This document shows positions 1 to 8,006 of a stretch of DNA of 64,000 bases, piece by piece. Within the stretch, counting starts at the first letter, position 1. Each line of letters opens with the position of its first letter. The notes beneath the pieces are model-generated. The model searched no databases. It was not told the DNA's origin and saw nothing but the letters and a program-made list of their open reading frames with translations. The translations under genes were made by a program, and so were the position numbers. The stretch covers positions 1 through 64,000 of the forward strand of contig BJHQ01000011.1 in the NCBI GenBank assembly GCA_014193115.1, in the 5' to 3' direction. The stretch is from Planctomycetota bacterium (GTDB lineage Bacteria; Planctomycetota; UBA11346).

Positions 1-165
1 GAGAAAGGTGGAGGAGACGCACGAAGGATCGGCGGATGGGAGCATCCGCACAACGCTCCAAGAGGCCTGGATCCGTCCGAAGGACTTTTTTCAAGGCAAC
101 CCAGCGGGGGGTTATGCAATCGCCCTGGGTCCTTGAACCATGCGGCTTGCATCCAAGGTCCGGCC

Positions 166-2331
166 ATGCTGCGCATCCTCTGCCTGCTCGTTCCCGCCCT
201 GCTGCTGTCCGCCGATCCCTGGATCGCGTCCTGGACGGTCCTCGGCCCCTTCCCCAGCGAGCCGCTGCCGCGCCCCTCCGCCGAAGGCGTCGATCGGGAT
301 GGCTATGGCCGGGATTTCCTGGCTGCGGTGGGCGGTGAGCGCGCTGCGCAGCTGGCCGTCGGCCAGGTGGTGGCCGGGCCCGATGGGAAGCCGCGGTCGG
401 CCGGTGCGGCCACGGCTTCCGCCACCGGCCTGGTGCGGGTGGCGGCTTTCGACCGCGCCGTGGGCTATGCCCTGGCCGAGTTCCGCCTGGACCAGGATCG
501 CGAGGTCGCGCTCCACCTGGGCAGCGATGGCAGTCCCCAGGTGTGGGTGGATGGCAACCGTGTGATCGCCGGCTGGCGGCCATTCCACCGCCAAATGCCT
601 TGGGAATATGGCTGCCGTCTGCGTCTGGCCGGCGGACCGCATCGGCTCTTGGTGAAGCTCGACAACAGGCGCGGCTGGTGGGGTTTCACCCTGGCCCTGC
701 ATGATCTGGCGGACGAGGCCGCCGCTGCCGAGGCCCTTCATCGCCGCCTGCTTGAGAAGCCCCGGCCAGGGTCGACACCGGTGGGATTCACCGTGCGCTC
801 AGTGGCAGCCGATGGCGATGGGATTGATCTGGTGTTCGATCCACGGCCGCTGGTCTTCAGCGCAGCGGTGCCGCTGGCGGTGGGCGTCGGCGGTGCCACC
901 TGGGCAGGGGTCACCGGGGCTCCGCTGCGCATCCCGGCGACGGCGGGACCGCTGCTGACCATCGACGTGACGACCCCGCCCGGGATCGATCCGCCGCGCT
1001 GCGAACAACTGCTCATCCCGGTCCAGGCGCCGGGCCGTTGGGCAGCGGATCTCGCCGCCCGGCTGGCCGCGGTCCGGCTGCCCGCGCCGTGGGCCGAGGA
1101 CTATCGTGATCACCTGGCCTGGGCGGCGGACCGTCTGGCCAAACCGGTCCCGGCCCAGGACCAGCGCGGCCTGGCGGATCTCGACCTGATCGAGACCACC
1201 CTGCGGCGCCTGGCCGCAGGCGGCAATCCTTTGGCTGAGGACCGGGGCCGGGCCTGGCCCTGCCGGCTGGAGCGGACGGTGGGAACGACCCCGGTTGCGA
1301 TCGATTACGCTTTGGAACTACCCGCGGGCTATGGCCCCGGAGCGCATCTGCCGGTGGTCATCGATCTGCATGGAGCCGGTTATCTCGAAGAAACCATGCA
1401 TGCCGGCTTCGTGGCCAACAAGCGCTCGGTGGTGTCCGACCAGCCGGGCGACGCCGAACAGAGCGCCGGGATGGTCCGGGTCGATCCATCCAGCGGCGGC
1501 AAGAGATGGGACCCAGCTATCCTGGATGCGCTGCTCGACCGTCTGCTGCAATTGGACCGCCTCGATGCCGATCGCGTGTACCTGATGGGCCACAGCATGG
1601 GCGGGCACGGAACCTGGGAGTGGGCGGCGACCTCGCCCATGCGCTTCGCCGCTATCGCCCCGCTCTGCGGCCAAGGCCAGCTGGACGCACTGGCACGTCT
1701 GGCTGGCCTGCCGGTGTGGGCCACCACCGGTGCCGATGATCAAACGGTGCCACCGTTAACCGTCCTTTTGTCGGCTGCGGCGGTGCCGGGCGCCCGGGTC
1801 TCGGTGGTCGCCGCTGGCCATAGCCTGCCGGCCTTCGACCTGACCGGGCTGTACGCCTGGTTTTCGACCAAGCGCCGGGATCCCGCCTGGCGCCCGGCGG
1901 CCCCTGCCCCGCCTGGCGCCAGCGGCCTGCACCAGGCCCGGGTCGCAGTGGATGCGCCGCTGGCGGATCTCGGGTCGGTCCTGTCCAAGCCGCTCTTCGA
2001 ACTCGGTCGCGGTCTGACCAGCCTGCCCACAGGCGCCTGGGTGGCCTTGGACCTGGTGCCGGGGGCCAACCCGCCGCGCCTGGCCGGTCTGGTCCTGGGC
2101 GCCGCCGAACCCTTTCCTGGCAGCCACCCCGTCCCGGACAACGCCTGGCAGTCCCGCACCCTCGAGTTGGCCCCCGATCGTCCGGCCGAGGCCCTGACCG
2201 CTGCCCGCGCCGGCCAGCCCGCCAACCTGGTGGCGGAACGCCTGGTGCTGATCCAGGGCTTGCGCTTCGCCAGCCGACCGACGTTCACCGTCTGGTATCA
2301 GACCTGCCCTGGCGAGCCGCCGGGGCGCTGA
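166..2331 (+). CDS. Secreted alpha/beta hydrolase (esterase-like) with N-terminal beta-sandwich region
   Basis: A 721-residue exported protein. The ATG at 166 opens a hydrophobic signal peptide (MLRILCLLVPALLLSADP), so it is preferred over an in-frame TTG at 133. Residues about 30-210 look like a beta-sandwich module rich in W and G, of the kind that precedes hydrolases in PVC bacteria. The catalytic part has an HGAG oxyanion motif (His402), a GHSMGG nucleophile elbow (Ser477), a TGADD loop (Asp524 or Asp525 as the acid) and AAGHS (His552), a complete Ser-Asp-His triad. It resembles PHB-depolymerase/feruloyl-esterase-type hydrolases; the substrate cannot be read from sequence. The roughly 150 residues after the triad are not recognised. 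It stands alone on the plus strand. Confidence 0.82.
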   Translation: MLRILCLLVPALLLSADPWIASWTVLGPFPSEPLPRPSAEGVDRDGYGRDFLAAVGGERAAQLAVGQVVAGPDGKPRSAGAATASATGLVRVAAFDRAVGYALAEFRLDQDREVALHLGSDGSPQVWVDGNRVIAGWRPFHRQMPWEYGCRLRLAGGPHRLLVKLDNRRGWWGFTLALHDLADEAAAAEALHRRLLEKPRPGSTPVGFTVRSVAADGDGIDLVFDPRPLVFSAAVPLAVGVGGATWAGVTGAPLRIPATAGPLLTIDVTTPPGIDPPRCEQLLIPVQAPGRWAADLAARLAAVRLPAPWAEDYRDHLAWAADRLAKPVPAQDQRGLADLDLIETTLRRLAAGGNPLAEDRGRAWPCRLERTVGTTPVAIDYALELPAGYGPGAHLPVVIDLHGAGYLEETMHAGFVANKRSVVSDQPGDAEQSAGMVRVDPSSGGKRWDPAILDALLDRLLQLDRLDADRVYLMGHSMGGHGTWEWAATSPMRFAAIAPLCGQGQLDALARLAGLPVWATTGADDQTVPPLTVLLSAAAVPGARVSVVAAGHSLPAFDLTGLYAWFSTKRRDPAWRPAAPAPPGASGLHQARVAVDAPLADLGSVLSKPLFELGRGLTSLPTGAWVALDLVPGANPPRLAGLVLGAAEPFPGSHPVPDNAWQSRTLELAPDRPAEALTAARAGQPANLVAERLVLIQGLRFASRPTFTVWYQTCPGEPPGR

Positions 2332-2370
2332 CCAGCAAGCCGCGAAGCCTGTTCGGGATCAAAGGCCCGG

Positions 2371-2438
2371 ATAGGTAGCGACGGCCCTTTCCAGCCGCCC
2401 CTCCCTCCGAACCGTGCGGGCGTGCCATGTCAGCGCTC
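2371..2438 (-). mobile_element. Probable group II intron 3' remnant (domain V/VI-like)
   Basis: The 499-bp gap 2332-2830 holds no convincing gene. Read on the minus strand, 2438-2409 runs from GAGCG to GCACGGTTC, resembling the 3' half of group II intron domain V. It is followed by GGAGGGAGGGG, and then a domain-VI-like arm (GGGCGG... CCGTCGCTACC) ending in CTAT at 2371, an AY-type intron end. The 5' half of domain V is degenerate. No reverse transcriptase is present in the gap. Identification rests on recall of the motif and was not tested against a covariance model. The rest of the gap shows only short unsupported reading frames. Confidence 0.4.
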
Positions 2439-2830
2439 CAACCACTGCGATTCGGCGATGTCCGTCGCCTGCGCGATGCCGCGTTGCGAGTCGTTGGTGA
2501 CCGCGAGGGCTGCCTGCCACGGATCATGACGTCGAAGTGTAATCTCGCGTCCTGGTCCACCCCAGGAACGTTGCCAGCGGCGCCTACGCACGGGCTACCA
2601 GCAAGGTTGGCGACGGAGTCGGTACTTCCTGCAATCCCAACCGACGCAGCTGGCGACATGCCTGCCAGCCGGTCACTGCCCAGCCCTGGTCCTCACCATG
2701 GATAGCCTGGTGCCGAAGCCATTATCAGATGAGATCGCTTCCTGAGGCAACATGCAGTTGGCCTTTGGAGCTATTCTGACTTGCGCACCTGATCAACCAG
2801 TCAGGTGCTGAACTCCAGCCATCGCGACGG

Positions 2831-3703
2831 TCACTTCGGCGTGGCTGGTGCCGCCGCCGATGCGGTTCCGGCTGCGGCGGGAACTGCTGGTTCCTGCGCC
2901 GGACCAGCCGCCGTGCTCGCGGCTGGAGCTGGGACAGAAGCAGCGCTTGCGCTGGTGGCTGCCGCAGTGGTGCTGGTGGCTGCCGCGGCGGCGGTGGCCG
3001 ATCCGCCAAGGGCCGCTTCGGCCTGCTCGCGGCGCAGGCGCCAGTACAAGCCGGTTCCCAGTTCAAGCAGGTGGCGGGCGGATTCGTCGCTCCGGGTGAG
3101 CAGGGGTTCGAGGAGCTCGATCGCTTCTTGGCGGGACGCCGAGGTATTCTGCTTGGCCAGCGCCTGGGCGGCGCCGAGCTGACCGGCCAGCCGTTCGGCC
3201 GCCAACTTCGCAGTGCTACCGGCGCGGGTCACGACCTTGCGGTAAGCCTCGGCGGCAGCGGGATAGTCGCCGGCCTGGGCGCTGACGGCGGCCTGGCTGA
3301 GCCGGGTCACCAACTGCAAGTGGGCGTCTTCGCCAGCATCCGCCGCAGCCACTGCTTCTTCAGCGGTGGTCCGGGCAGCGGCAAGATCATTGGCTTTCAA
3401 CTTGAGCCCGACCAACTCATTGAGGGCGATGACCCGGAAGGCGCTTTTTGTGCCCGCACCGACCTGTTTGAGTTTCTCGGCCCGCTTGGCTTCGTCTTGT
3501 TCTTCGATGGCCAGGGAGAATTCAGCGGCGGCGGTGGCATCCGGGCGGTTGCGCATCACCGTGGCCACGACCACCGTGGTGATGGTCACCAAAACGATTG
3601 CCAGCACGTAGACCGGCCATTGCCGCCGGAGGTGCTGGCCAAAGGCGTCGAGCCGATCATAGATCGGATCGGAGTAGCTGCTGATCGGGGCGTCGTCTGA
3701 CAT
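2831..3703 (-). CDS. Single-pass membrane protein with TPR-like repeats and Ala-rich tail
   Basis: A 290-residue protein. About 28 cytoplasmic residues precede one membrane helix (VYVLAIVLVTITTVVVATVM, about 30-50). The periplasmic part, about 55-215, is helical and resembles TPR/YfgM-like repeats: alternating A-rich helices, EAYRKV and an ELLEPLL segment. The last 60 residues are almost entirely Ala, Thr, Ser and Pro and are probably unstructured. It is the last gene of a leftward group after the FHA protein and a lipoprotein. By analogy with YfgM, a role as an envelope scaffold is possible, but this is inference. Extreme Ala richness makes homology calls unreliable. Confidence 0.65.
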   Translation of the reverse strand: MSDDAPISSYSDPIYDRLDAFGQHLRRQWPVYVLAIVLVTITTVVVATVMRNRPDATAAAEFSLAIEEQDEAKRAEKLKQVGAGTKSAFRVIALNELVGLKLKANDLAAARTTAEEAVAAADAGEDAHLQLVTRLSQAAVSAQAGDYPAAAEAYRKVVTRAGSTAKLAAERLAGQLGAAQALAKQNTSASRQEAIELLEPLLTRSDESARHLLELGTGLYWRLRREQAEAALGGSATAAAAATSTTAAATSASAASVPAPAASTAAGPAQEPAVPAAAGTASAAAPATPK

Positions 3704-3754
3704 TGCTGGCTCAGGGCCTTCGGCCCGGGTGATGCGGACGGAGCCCCAGTTGGG

Positions 3755-4207
3755 CTAGGGCTCCGGCGGCCGCAGGCGGAGCCGCACGGTAGTGACGCCC
3801 GCGGACCGTCCAGCCTCGACCGACAGGACCTCTCCGCCCTTGGTGAAGGACCGGACCGTGCGCTCGGAAAAGGAATCGCCGGTCCAGCCGCTGGCCTCAA
3901 GGCCCCGGCGCAGGTCGTCCATGACTACCACCGGCTCCGGACCGCCTTCGGAGTGGTGGACCACCGTGACATCGTAGCGGCGCAGCCCGCCAGCTCCCAT
4001 GGACACAGCCAACTGGTCGGCCAGTGGATCGGCGACGAAGCCGAGCGGCAGCGGAATGTCGGGGAAGGCCTCGAGCTGGAAGGCCGGAGGGCGTGAACCA
4101 GGTGGACGCTGCGGACGGTCACCGCCGGAGCAGCCAGCACAAAATACGGCAACGCCCAAGCCCAGGAGGCAACCAGCCAAAGAAGATGAAATCCTACGCT
4201 GGCTCAT
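3755..4207 (-). CDS. Small secreted lipoprotein-like protein
   Basis: A 150-residue protein starting MSQRRISSSL with a hydrophobic segment ending in CAGC-SGG. The Cys at the -3 position makes an unusual lipobox, so lipid attachment is likely but not certain. The mature part is a small mixed alpha/beta domain (ydVTVVHHSEGG, MDDLRRGLEASGW) of no family I recognise. The start is the first Met with a signal sequence; longer versions in the same frame run into the R2 repeats upstream and are rejected. It sits between the FHA gene and the TPR-like gene, same strand. Confidence 0.6.
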   Translation of the reverse strand: MSQRRISSSLAGCLLGLGVAVFCAGCSGGDRPQRPPGSRPPAFQLEAFPDIPLPLGFVADPLADQLAVSMGAGGLRRYDVTVVHHSEGGPEPVVVMDDLRRGLEASGWTGDSFSERTVRSFTKGGEVLSVEAGRSAGVTTVRLRLRPPEP

Positions 4208-4225
4208 TGGGGGACCATTGCGACT

Positions 4226-4379
4226 GGAGGCACGGGGGATAATGGCGAAAGCCATCCCGTGCCGGAGGTGCGGAACCCTTCCCCGCATAAAAGGTAGGGA
4301 CCGGGGAGGGGTGAAGCCCGGAGGCACGGGGGAAAATGGCGAAAGCCATCCCGTGCCGGAGGTGCGGAACCCCTCCCCG
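4226..4379. repeat. R2 repeat: two direct copies of a GAAA-looped hairpin
   Basis: Two nearly identical 60-bp copies (4226-4285 and 4320-4379) lie between the FHA gene and the lipoprotein gene. Each can fold into a long hairpin: GGCACGGG pairs with CCCGTGCC, and inside it ATGGC-GAAA-GCCAT closes a GNRA tetraloop. Related copies occur in inverted orientation at 32531-32650 inside the helicase gene. The hairpins lie within the space between two same-strand genes and could act as a processing or attenuation site. Confidence 0.75.
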
Positions 4380-4387
4380 TGTAAAAG

Positions 4388-5059
4388 TCACTTGTAGGTG
4401 ATCGACGTGCCAGCGATCAGGATCACGTCGCCGGCCTTCAAAGCCGCGTCGGTGATTTTGACGCCGTTGACCCGGACCGAGCGCCAGCCGCCGCTGGCGT
4501 TGATGCGATGGACGGCGCCGACGCGAATCACCTTGGCCTGGACCGATTTGACCAGGAATCCCTTCACCGGGACATCGGCGCTGGTGCCGAGGGTGGTCTC
4601 GTCCTTGAGCAGCGGGATCAGCACTTCGCGACCGCCCTGGCTGAGGGCCAAGCTCATGCGCTTGCCGCCGACCTCGCTGGCCATGGCCTTGGCCAAGGCA
4701 GACTGGTCGACGAACATGGTCATTTCGCCGCCCATTTGCTGGCTCTTCTTCTGGGCGCCGACCGCGGCCACGCCGGCGGCATCGTAGACCAGGGTGTGCT
4801 TGCCGAGCACCACCTTATCGCCGGTCTTCAAGGTATGCTTGTTGATCTTCTGGCCGCCGACATAGGTGCCGTTGTTCGACCCGCCGTCGACCACCACCCA
4901 GTCGGCGCCTTCTTGTTTTAGCGAGCAGTGGTGCCGGGACACGCCGAGGTTGTCGACGACGATGTCGCAGTCCATCGCCCGCCCGACCTTCATTTCAGGC
5001 TTGTCGAGGGTGAATTCGCCTTGGGACTCGGTCCCGAACATGACAGTGATCTTGGCCAT
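4388..5059 (-). CDS. FHA-domain protein
   Basis: A 223-residue cytoplasmic protein starting MAKITVMFG; GGAGGAG just upstream of the ATG is a strong ribosome site and decides this start. Residues about 20-95 form a forkhead-associated domain with the phosphothreonine-binding signature: VGR, SRHH, and NNGTYVGG. FHA domains bind phosphothreonine peptides, usually Ser/Thr kinase targets. The second half contains a segment with RVNGVKI and GDVILIAGTSI, which looks like a second degenerate FHA-like fold. No kinase is nearby. It appears first in a leftward group with a lipoprotein and a TPR-like membrane protein, suggesting envelope-associated signalling (inference). Confidence 0.85.
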   Translation of the reverse strand: MAKITVMFGTESQGEFTLDKPEMKVGRAMDCDIVVDNLGVSRHHCSLKQEGADWVVVDGGSNNGTYVGGQKINKHTLKTGDKVVLGKHTLVYDAAGVAAVGAQKKSQQMGGEMTMFVDQSALAKAMASEVGGKRMSLALSQGGREVLIPLLKDETTLGTSADVPVKGFLVKSVQAKVIRVGAVHRINASGGWRSVRVNGVKITDAALKAGDVILIAGTSITYK

Positions 5060-5339
5060 GCGCTCCTCCGCCTGTGGTCGGCTCGGCGGCGTGGACGCTA
5101 GAACCAACGCCATGGTGGTCAATGCGGTGGCTGGCGGCGAACAGAGGATGGCCTGGTTCCAGGTCGCGGTGCTTGCCTGCACCGGCCGATGGCGTGGGTG
5201 GATTCGTCACGGTTCGGCGGTCGTTGAGCGGTATTTCTCCGATCAGGGCCACGGCACGGCAGCGCCGCAGGGCTCCCTGGCGACGCATCCGGATCCCAAC
5301 TGCGATTGCGCAGCCTGGGTCTGGCCGACGATTGCAGCC

Positions 5340-6968
5340 ATGATTCCCCACTCCCAGACCGCGGTGCAGCTCGTCGGACCTGATCGCCTGGCCCTCAATT
5401 CCGCCAAGCCGATACCGGCGCCGGGTCCGCGGCAGATCCTCGCCCAGGTGGAATGCGTCGGCCTGTGCGCCAGCGATATGAAATTGCTCCATCAATTCGA
5501 CCGCCATGCGCGCAAGACCCCGGTGCTGGCCCACCTCGGCGCCGACGTCCTGGCTGGCATCCCGAGCTATGTTCCGGACGGCGCTCCGACCGTGCCCGGT
5601 CACGAAGCGGTGCTGCGGGTGGTCGCGGTGGGTGCCGGCGTCACCACGGTGGTCCCGGGCGGGCGCTATCTGGTCCAGGCTGATTTCCGCGACCTGCGCA
5701 CGGCCAACAGCAATGGCGCCTTCGGCTACAATTTCGAAGGCGGATTGCAGCAATGGGTGCTGCTCGACGAACGGGTGACGGTGTCCGCCACCGGTGAAAG
5801 CTACCTGCTGCCGGTGCCCGATGAGCGCTCCGCGTCGCAGCTCGCCCTGGTCGAGCCCTGGGCCTGCGTTGAAGACGCCTTCGCGGTGCGCGAGCGCCGC
5901 ACGCTGCGCGCCGGCGGACGCCTGCTGCTCGAGGTCGCTCCGGACTTCGCCAACAACCTGGCAGGTATCGATCTGGAACCGTGCTCGGCCCGATTGACGA
6001 TTGGCGCTTCCACCGTCGGGTTCACCCCGATCCGCCTCGACACGCCGGCCGGTCAGCGCTTCGATGACATCATCTATATCGGTAACGATCCGGCGCGGGT
6101 CGAGTTGCTTTTTTCGCTGCTGGCCAAGGACGGCCTGATGCTGATCGCCACCGCTGGCAGGAAATTTGGCCGCCGGCTGACCCTGCCGATCGGGCGGGTC
6201 CACTACGGCAATGTCCGGATCTCGGCCACGACCAGCGGACGTCCGGCAGATGCCCTCGCCGCCATCCCGGTCAGCGGCGAGCTGCGCCCGGGCGACCACG
6301 TCAATGTGGTCGGTGCCGGCGGGCCGATGGGTGTCATGGCGATGGTGCGGGCGATCGCTGCTTCGCGTTCCGGCGCCCTGGTCGAAGGCGGCGTGCGCAG
6401 CGTTGCGCGGGCCAGCGCCCTGCGCGAGCGGGTCGAAGCCGTGGCCGCCGCCCGCGGAGTCCGCACCCGGCTGTTCAATCCCGAAACCGACACGCCCAAG
6501 GGGCAGGTGGATTACTGTTTCCTGATGGCCCCGGTGCCTGACCTGGTGGACAAGGCAGTGGCCGATGCCGCCGACGAGGGAGTCATCAATGTCTTCGCCG
6601 GCATTCCAGCTGACGTTCCGGTGGCCATCGATCTCGACGCTTATGCCGCCAAAAAGCTGTACTTGATCGGAACTAGCGGCAGCACGATGGAGGACATGCG
6701 GGTGGTGCTGGGCAAGGTGCTCGACGATCGGCTCGACACCAATCTGTCGGTGGCGGCGGTCTGCGGCATGGCCGGAGCCATCGCCGGGCTCAACGCCGTG
6801 CGCGACAAGACGATTCCTGGAAAAATCATGGTGTATCCGCGCCTGACCGACCTGCCGCTGCTGGAGCTGCCGGCCTTGGCCGAGCGTTATCCGTCAGTTG
6901 GTGCGAAATACGAGGGTGGCTGCTGGACCCGCGCCGCCGAAGCGGAACTGCTGCGCATCGCTGGCTGA
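5340..6968 (+). CDS. Zinc-type medium-chain alcohol/polyol dehydrogenase
   Basis: A 542-residue MDR-family oxidoreductase. The GroES-like catalytic domain has VGLCASD with a zinc-ligand Cys at 43 and VPGHEA with His88-Glu89. The cofactor domain shows VVGAGGPMG near residue 325 for NAD(P). It is longer than the usual 340-360 residues because of an insertion of about 180 residues between the catalytic zinc site and the Rossmann motif, seen in some sorbitol/sorbose-phosphate-type dehydrogenases. The start at 5340 is the Met directly before the conserved N-terminal strand; the frame stays open upstream, but that stretch is antisense to the FHA gene. Substrate unknown, likely a sugar alcohol or sugar phosphate. 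No operon partner. Confidence 0.82.
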   Translation: MIPHSQTAVQLVGPDRLALNSAKPIPAPGPRQILAQVECVGLCASDMKLLHQFDRHARKTPVLAHLGADVLAGIPSYVPDGAPTVPGHEAVLRVVAVGAGVTTVVPGGRYLVQADFRDLRTANSNGAFGYNFEGGLQQWVLLDERVTVSATGESYLLPVPDERSASQLALVEPWACVEDAFAVRERRTLRAGGRLLLEVAPDFANNLAGIDLEPCSARLTIGASTVGFTPIRLDTPAGQRFDDIIYIGNDPARVELLFSLLAKDGLMLIATAGRKFGRRLTLPIGRVHYGNVRISATTSGRPADALAAIPVSGELRPGDHVNVVGAGGPMGVMAMVRAIAASRSGALVEGGVRSVARASALRERVEAVAAARGVRTRLFNPETDTPKGQVDYCFLMAPVPDLVDKAVADAADEGVINVFAGIPADVPVAIDLDAYAAKKLYLIGTSGSTMEDMRVVLGKVLDDRLDTNLSVAAVCGMAGAIAGLNAVRDKTIPGKIMVYPRLTDLPLLELPALAERYPSVGAKYEGGCWTRAAEAELLRIAG

Positions 6969-6969
6969 G

Positions 6970-7166
6970 CCACTGCGCGCACACAACAACCAGGCGCGCG
7001 TTTCGGAGCGGCGATGCCCTCATCGCCGGCGGGACGCTGGTTCGGTTGGCAGCCTGATCAGACCCTGGCCGAAGGTGTTGGGGATGGTTCCGCGACTCCG
7101 AGCAATTCCGGCGATGTGGGCATTGCTGCTCCGGATCTGCGCGAGATGACCCTGCACGAGCCCTAA
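6970..7166 (+). repeat. R1 element, copy A
   Basis: A nearly complete copy of the window's R1 element. It contains CGTTTCGGAGCGGCGATG, CATCGCCGGCG, TTCCGCGACTCCGAGCAATT and the right end CACGAGCCCTAA. It starts two bases after the dehydrogenase stop and ends 22 bp from the glutathione peroxidase stop, so it fills the space between two convergent genes. Confidence 0.8.
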
Positions 7167-7188
7167 AGCGCGAACTGCAGCAAGCGAT

Positions 7189-7785
7189 TCAGGGCGTCGC
7201 TAGCGCCTGCTCCACCGCCGCTACCAGCCGGGCGTCGTCCGGGGCGACCCGGGGGCCGAATCGGGCCAGCACTTGGCCATCGCGGCCGATCAGGATTTTC
7301 ACGAAGTTCCACTCGTAGCTGCCCGCGACCGGCGACGCATCCTGGATCCAGCGGAATAATGGATGGGCATCCTTGCTGGTGATCTTCTCCTTCGCCAGCA
7401 CCGGAAAGGTCACGCCGTGGTTCAGTTTGCAGAATGACTGGATGTCAGCATCGCTGCCAGGTTCCTGGCCGAGGAAATCGTTGCACGGTACGGCCACCAC
7501 TTGGAACCCGCGCGGCGCCAAGCGGGAATACAGCGCCTGCAATCCATCGTACTGGCCAGTGTAGCCGCAGCGGCTGGCGGTGTTCACTAACAAAGTCACG
7601 GTGCCTTTCCAGGACGAGAGCAGGATCTCGCTGCCGCCGGCCGAGCGCAGGCTGAAGCGGTGAACGCTGTCGCCGGCGGCTCCAGGACCGACCACCTGGA
7701 CCCGGGCGGAGGTCATCCGCCACACGCAGCCGGCGATCACCGCCGCCACCACCACACCGAGCAGGATCAACGCGAGCTTGAGCAT
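7189..7785 (-). CDS. Glutathione peroxidase-family protein, membrane-anchored
   Basis: A 198-residue thiol peroxidase. The GPx fold is clear: NTASRCGYT with peroxidatic Cys73, LGQEPG with Gln107 and YEWNFVK with Trp159-Asn160, so the catalytic tetrad is complete. Residue 73 is Cys, not selenocysteine. FPVLAKEKI and PLFRWI are further family motifs. An N-terminal hydrophobic helix (about residues 3-20, ending AGC) places the enzyme outside the cytoplasmic membrane as a membrane or lipoprotein anchor. It reduces hydroperoxides; bacterial Cys-type GPx enzymes generally use thioredoxin rather than glutathione. Confidence 0.9.
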   Translation of the reverse strand: MLKLALILLGVVVAAVIAGCVWRMTSARVQVVGPGAAGDSVHRFSLRSAGGSEILLSSWKGTVTLLVNTASRCGYTGQYDGLQALYSRLAPRGFQVVAVPCNDFLGQEPGSDADIQSFCKLNHGVTFPVLAKEKITSKDAHPLFRWIQDASPVAGSYEWNFVKILIGRDGQVLARFGPRVAPDDARLVAAVEQALATP

Positions 7786-7920
7786 GGCCGTAGTCTCCAG
7801 GTGATCGTTGCTCGACCTACCGCCGACTGTCCGACCTTACGCAGCCGGCGGCGACCGCAGCGGGCCTGCGCCCGCAGCGATCCTGCGCCCGCACCGGGCC
7901 ACCCCGAACTGGTCGTCGCG

Positions 7921-7940
7921 GAACCGCCAAGACGCCAAGG
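7921..7940. repeat. R4 repeat (GAACCGCCAAGACGCCAAGG)
   Basis: A single 20-bp copy in the space between the divergent peroxidase and PQQ propeller genes. Related sequences form inverted pairs at 18822-18890 and 52889-52961 and lie inside the helicase gene at 33794-33819. Confidence 0.6.
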
Positions 7941-8006
7941 TTCACCGATCCACCTGTTTCCATGTCCATTTTCCATGTCCGAGCGCCTGATCCCATGCAC
8001 TGTTCT

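Noticed and set aside
2427..2705. 92-codon plus-strand gene in the 2.3-2.8 kb space
   Set aside because: No ribosome site or recognisable motif, and it crosses the intron-like remnant.
4866..5339. Extended N-terminus for the zinc-type dehydrogenase
   Set aside because: The extra 158 residues would be antisense to the FHA gene and resemble no MDR protein.
6990..7150. Small protein with VSERRCPHRRRDAG-type sequence
   Set aside because: The same peptide arises wherever an R1 copy is read in this frame; it is a by-product of the repeat.
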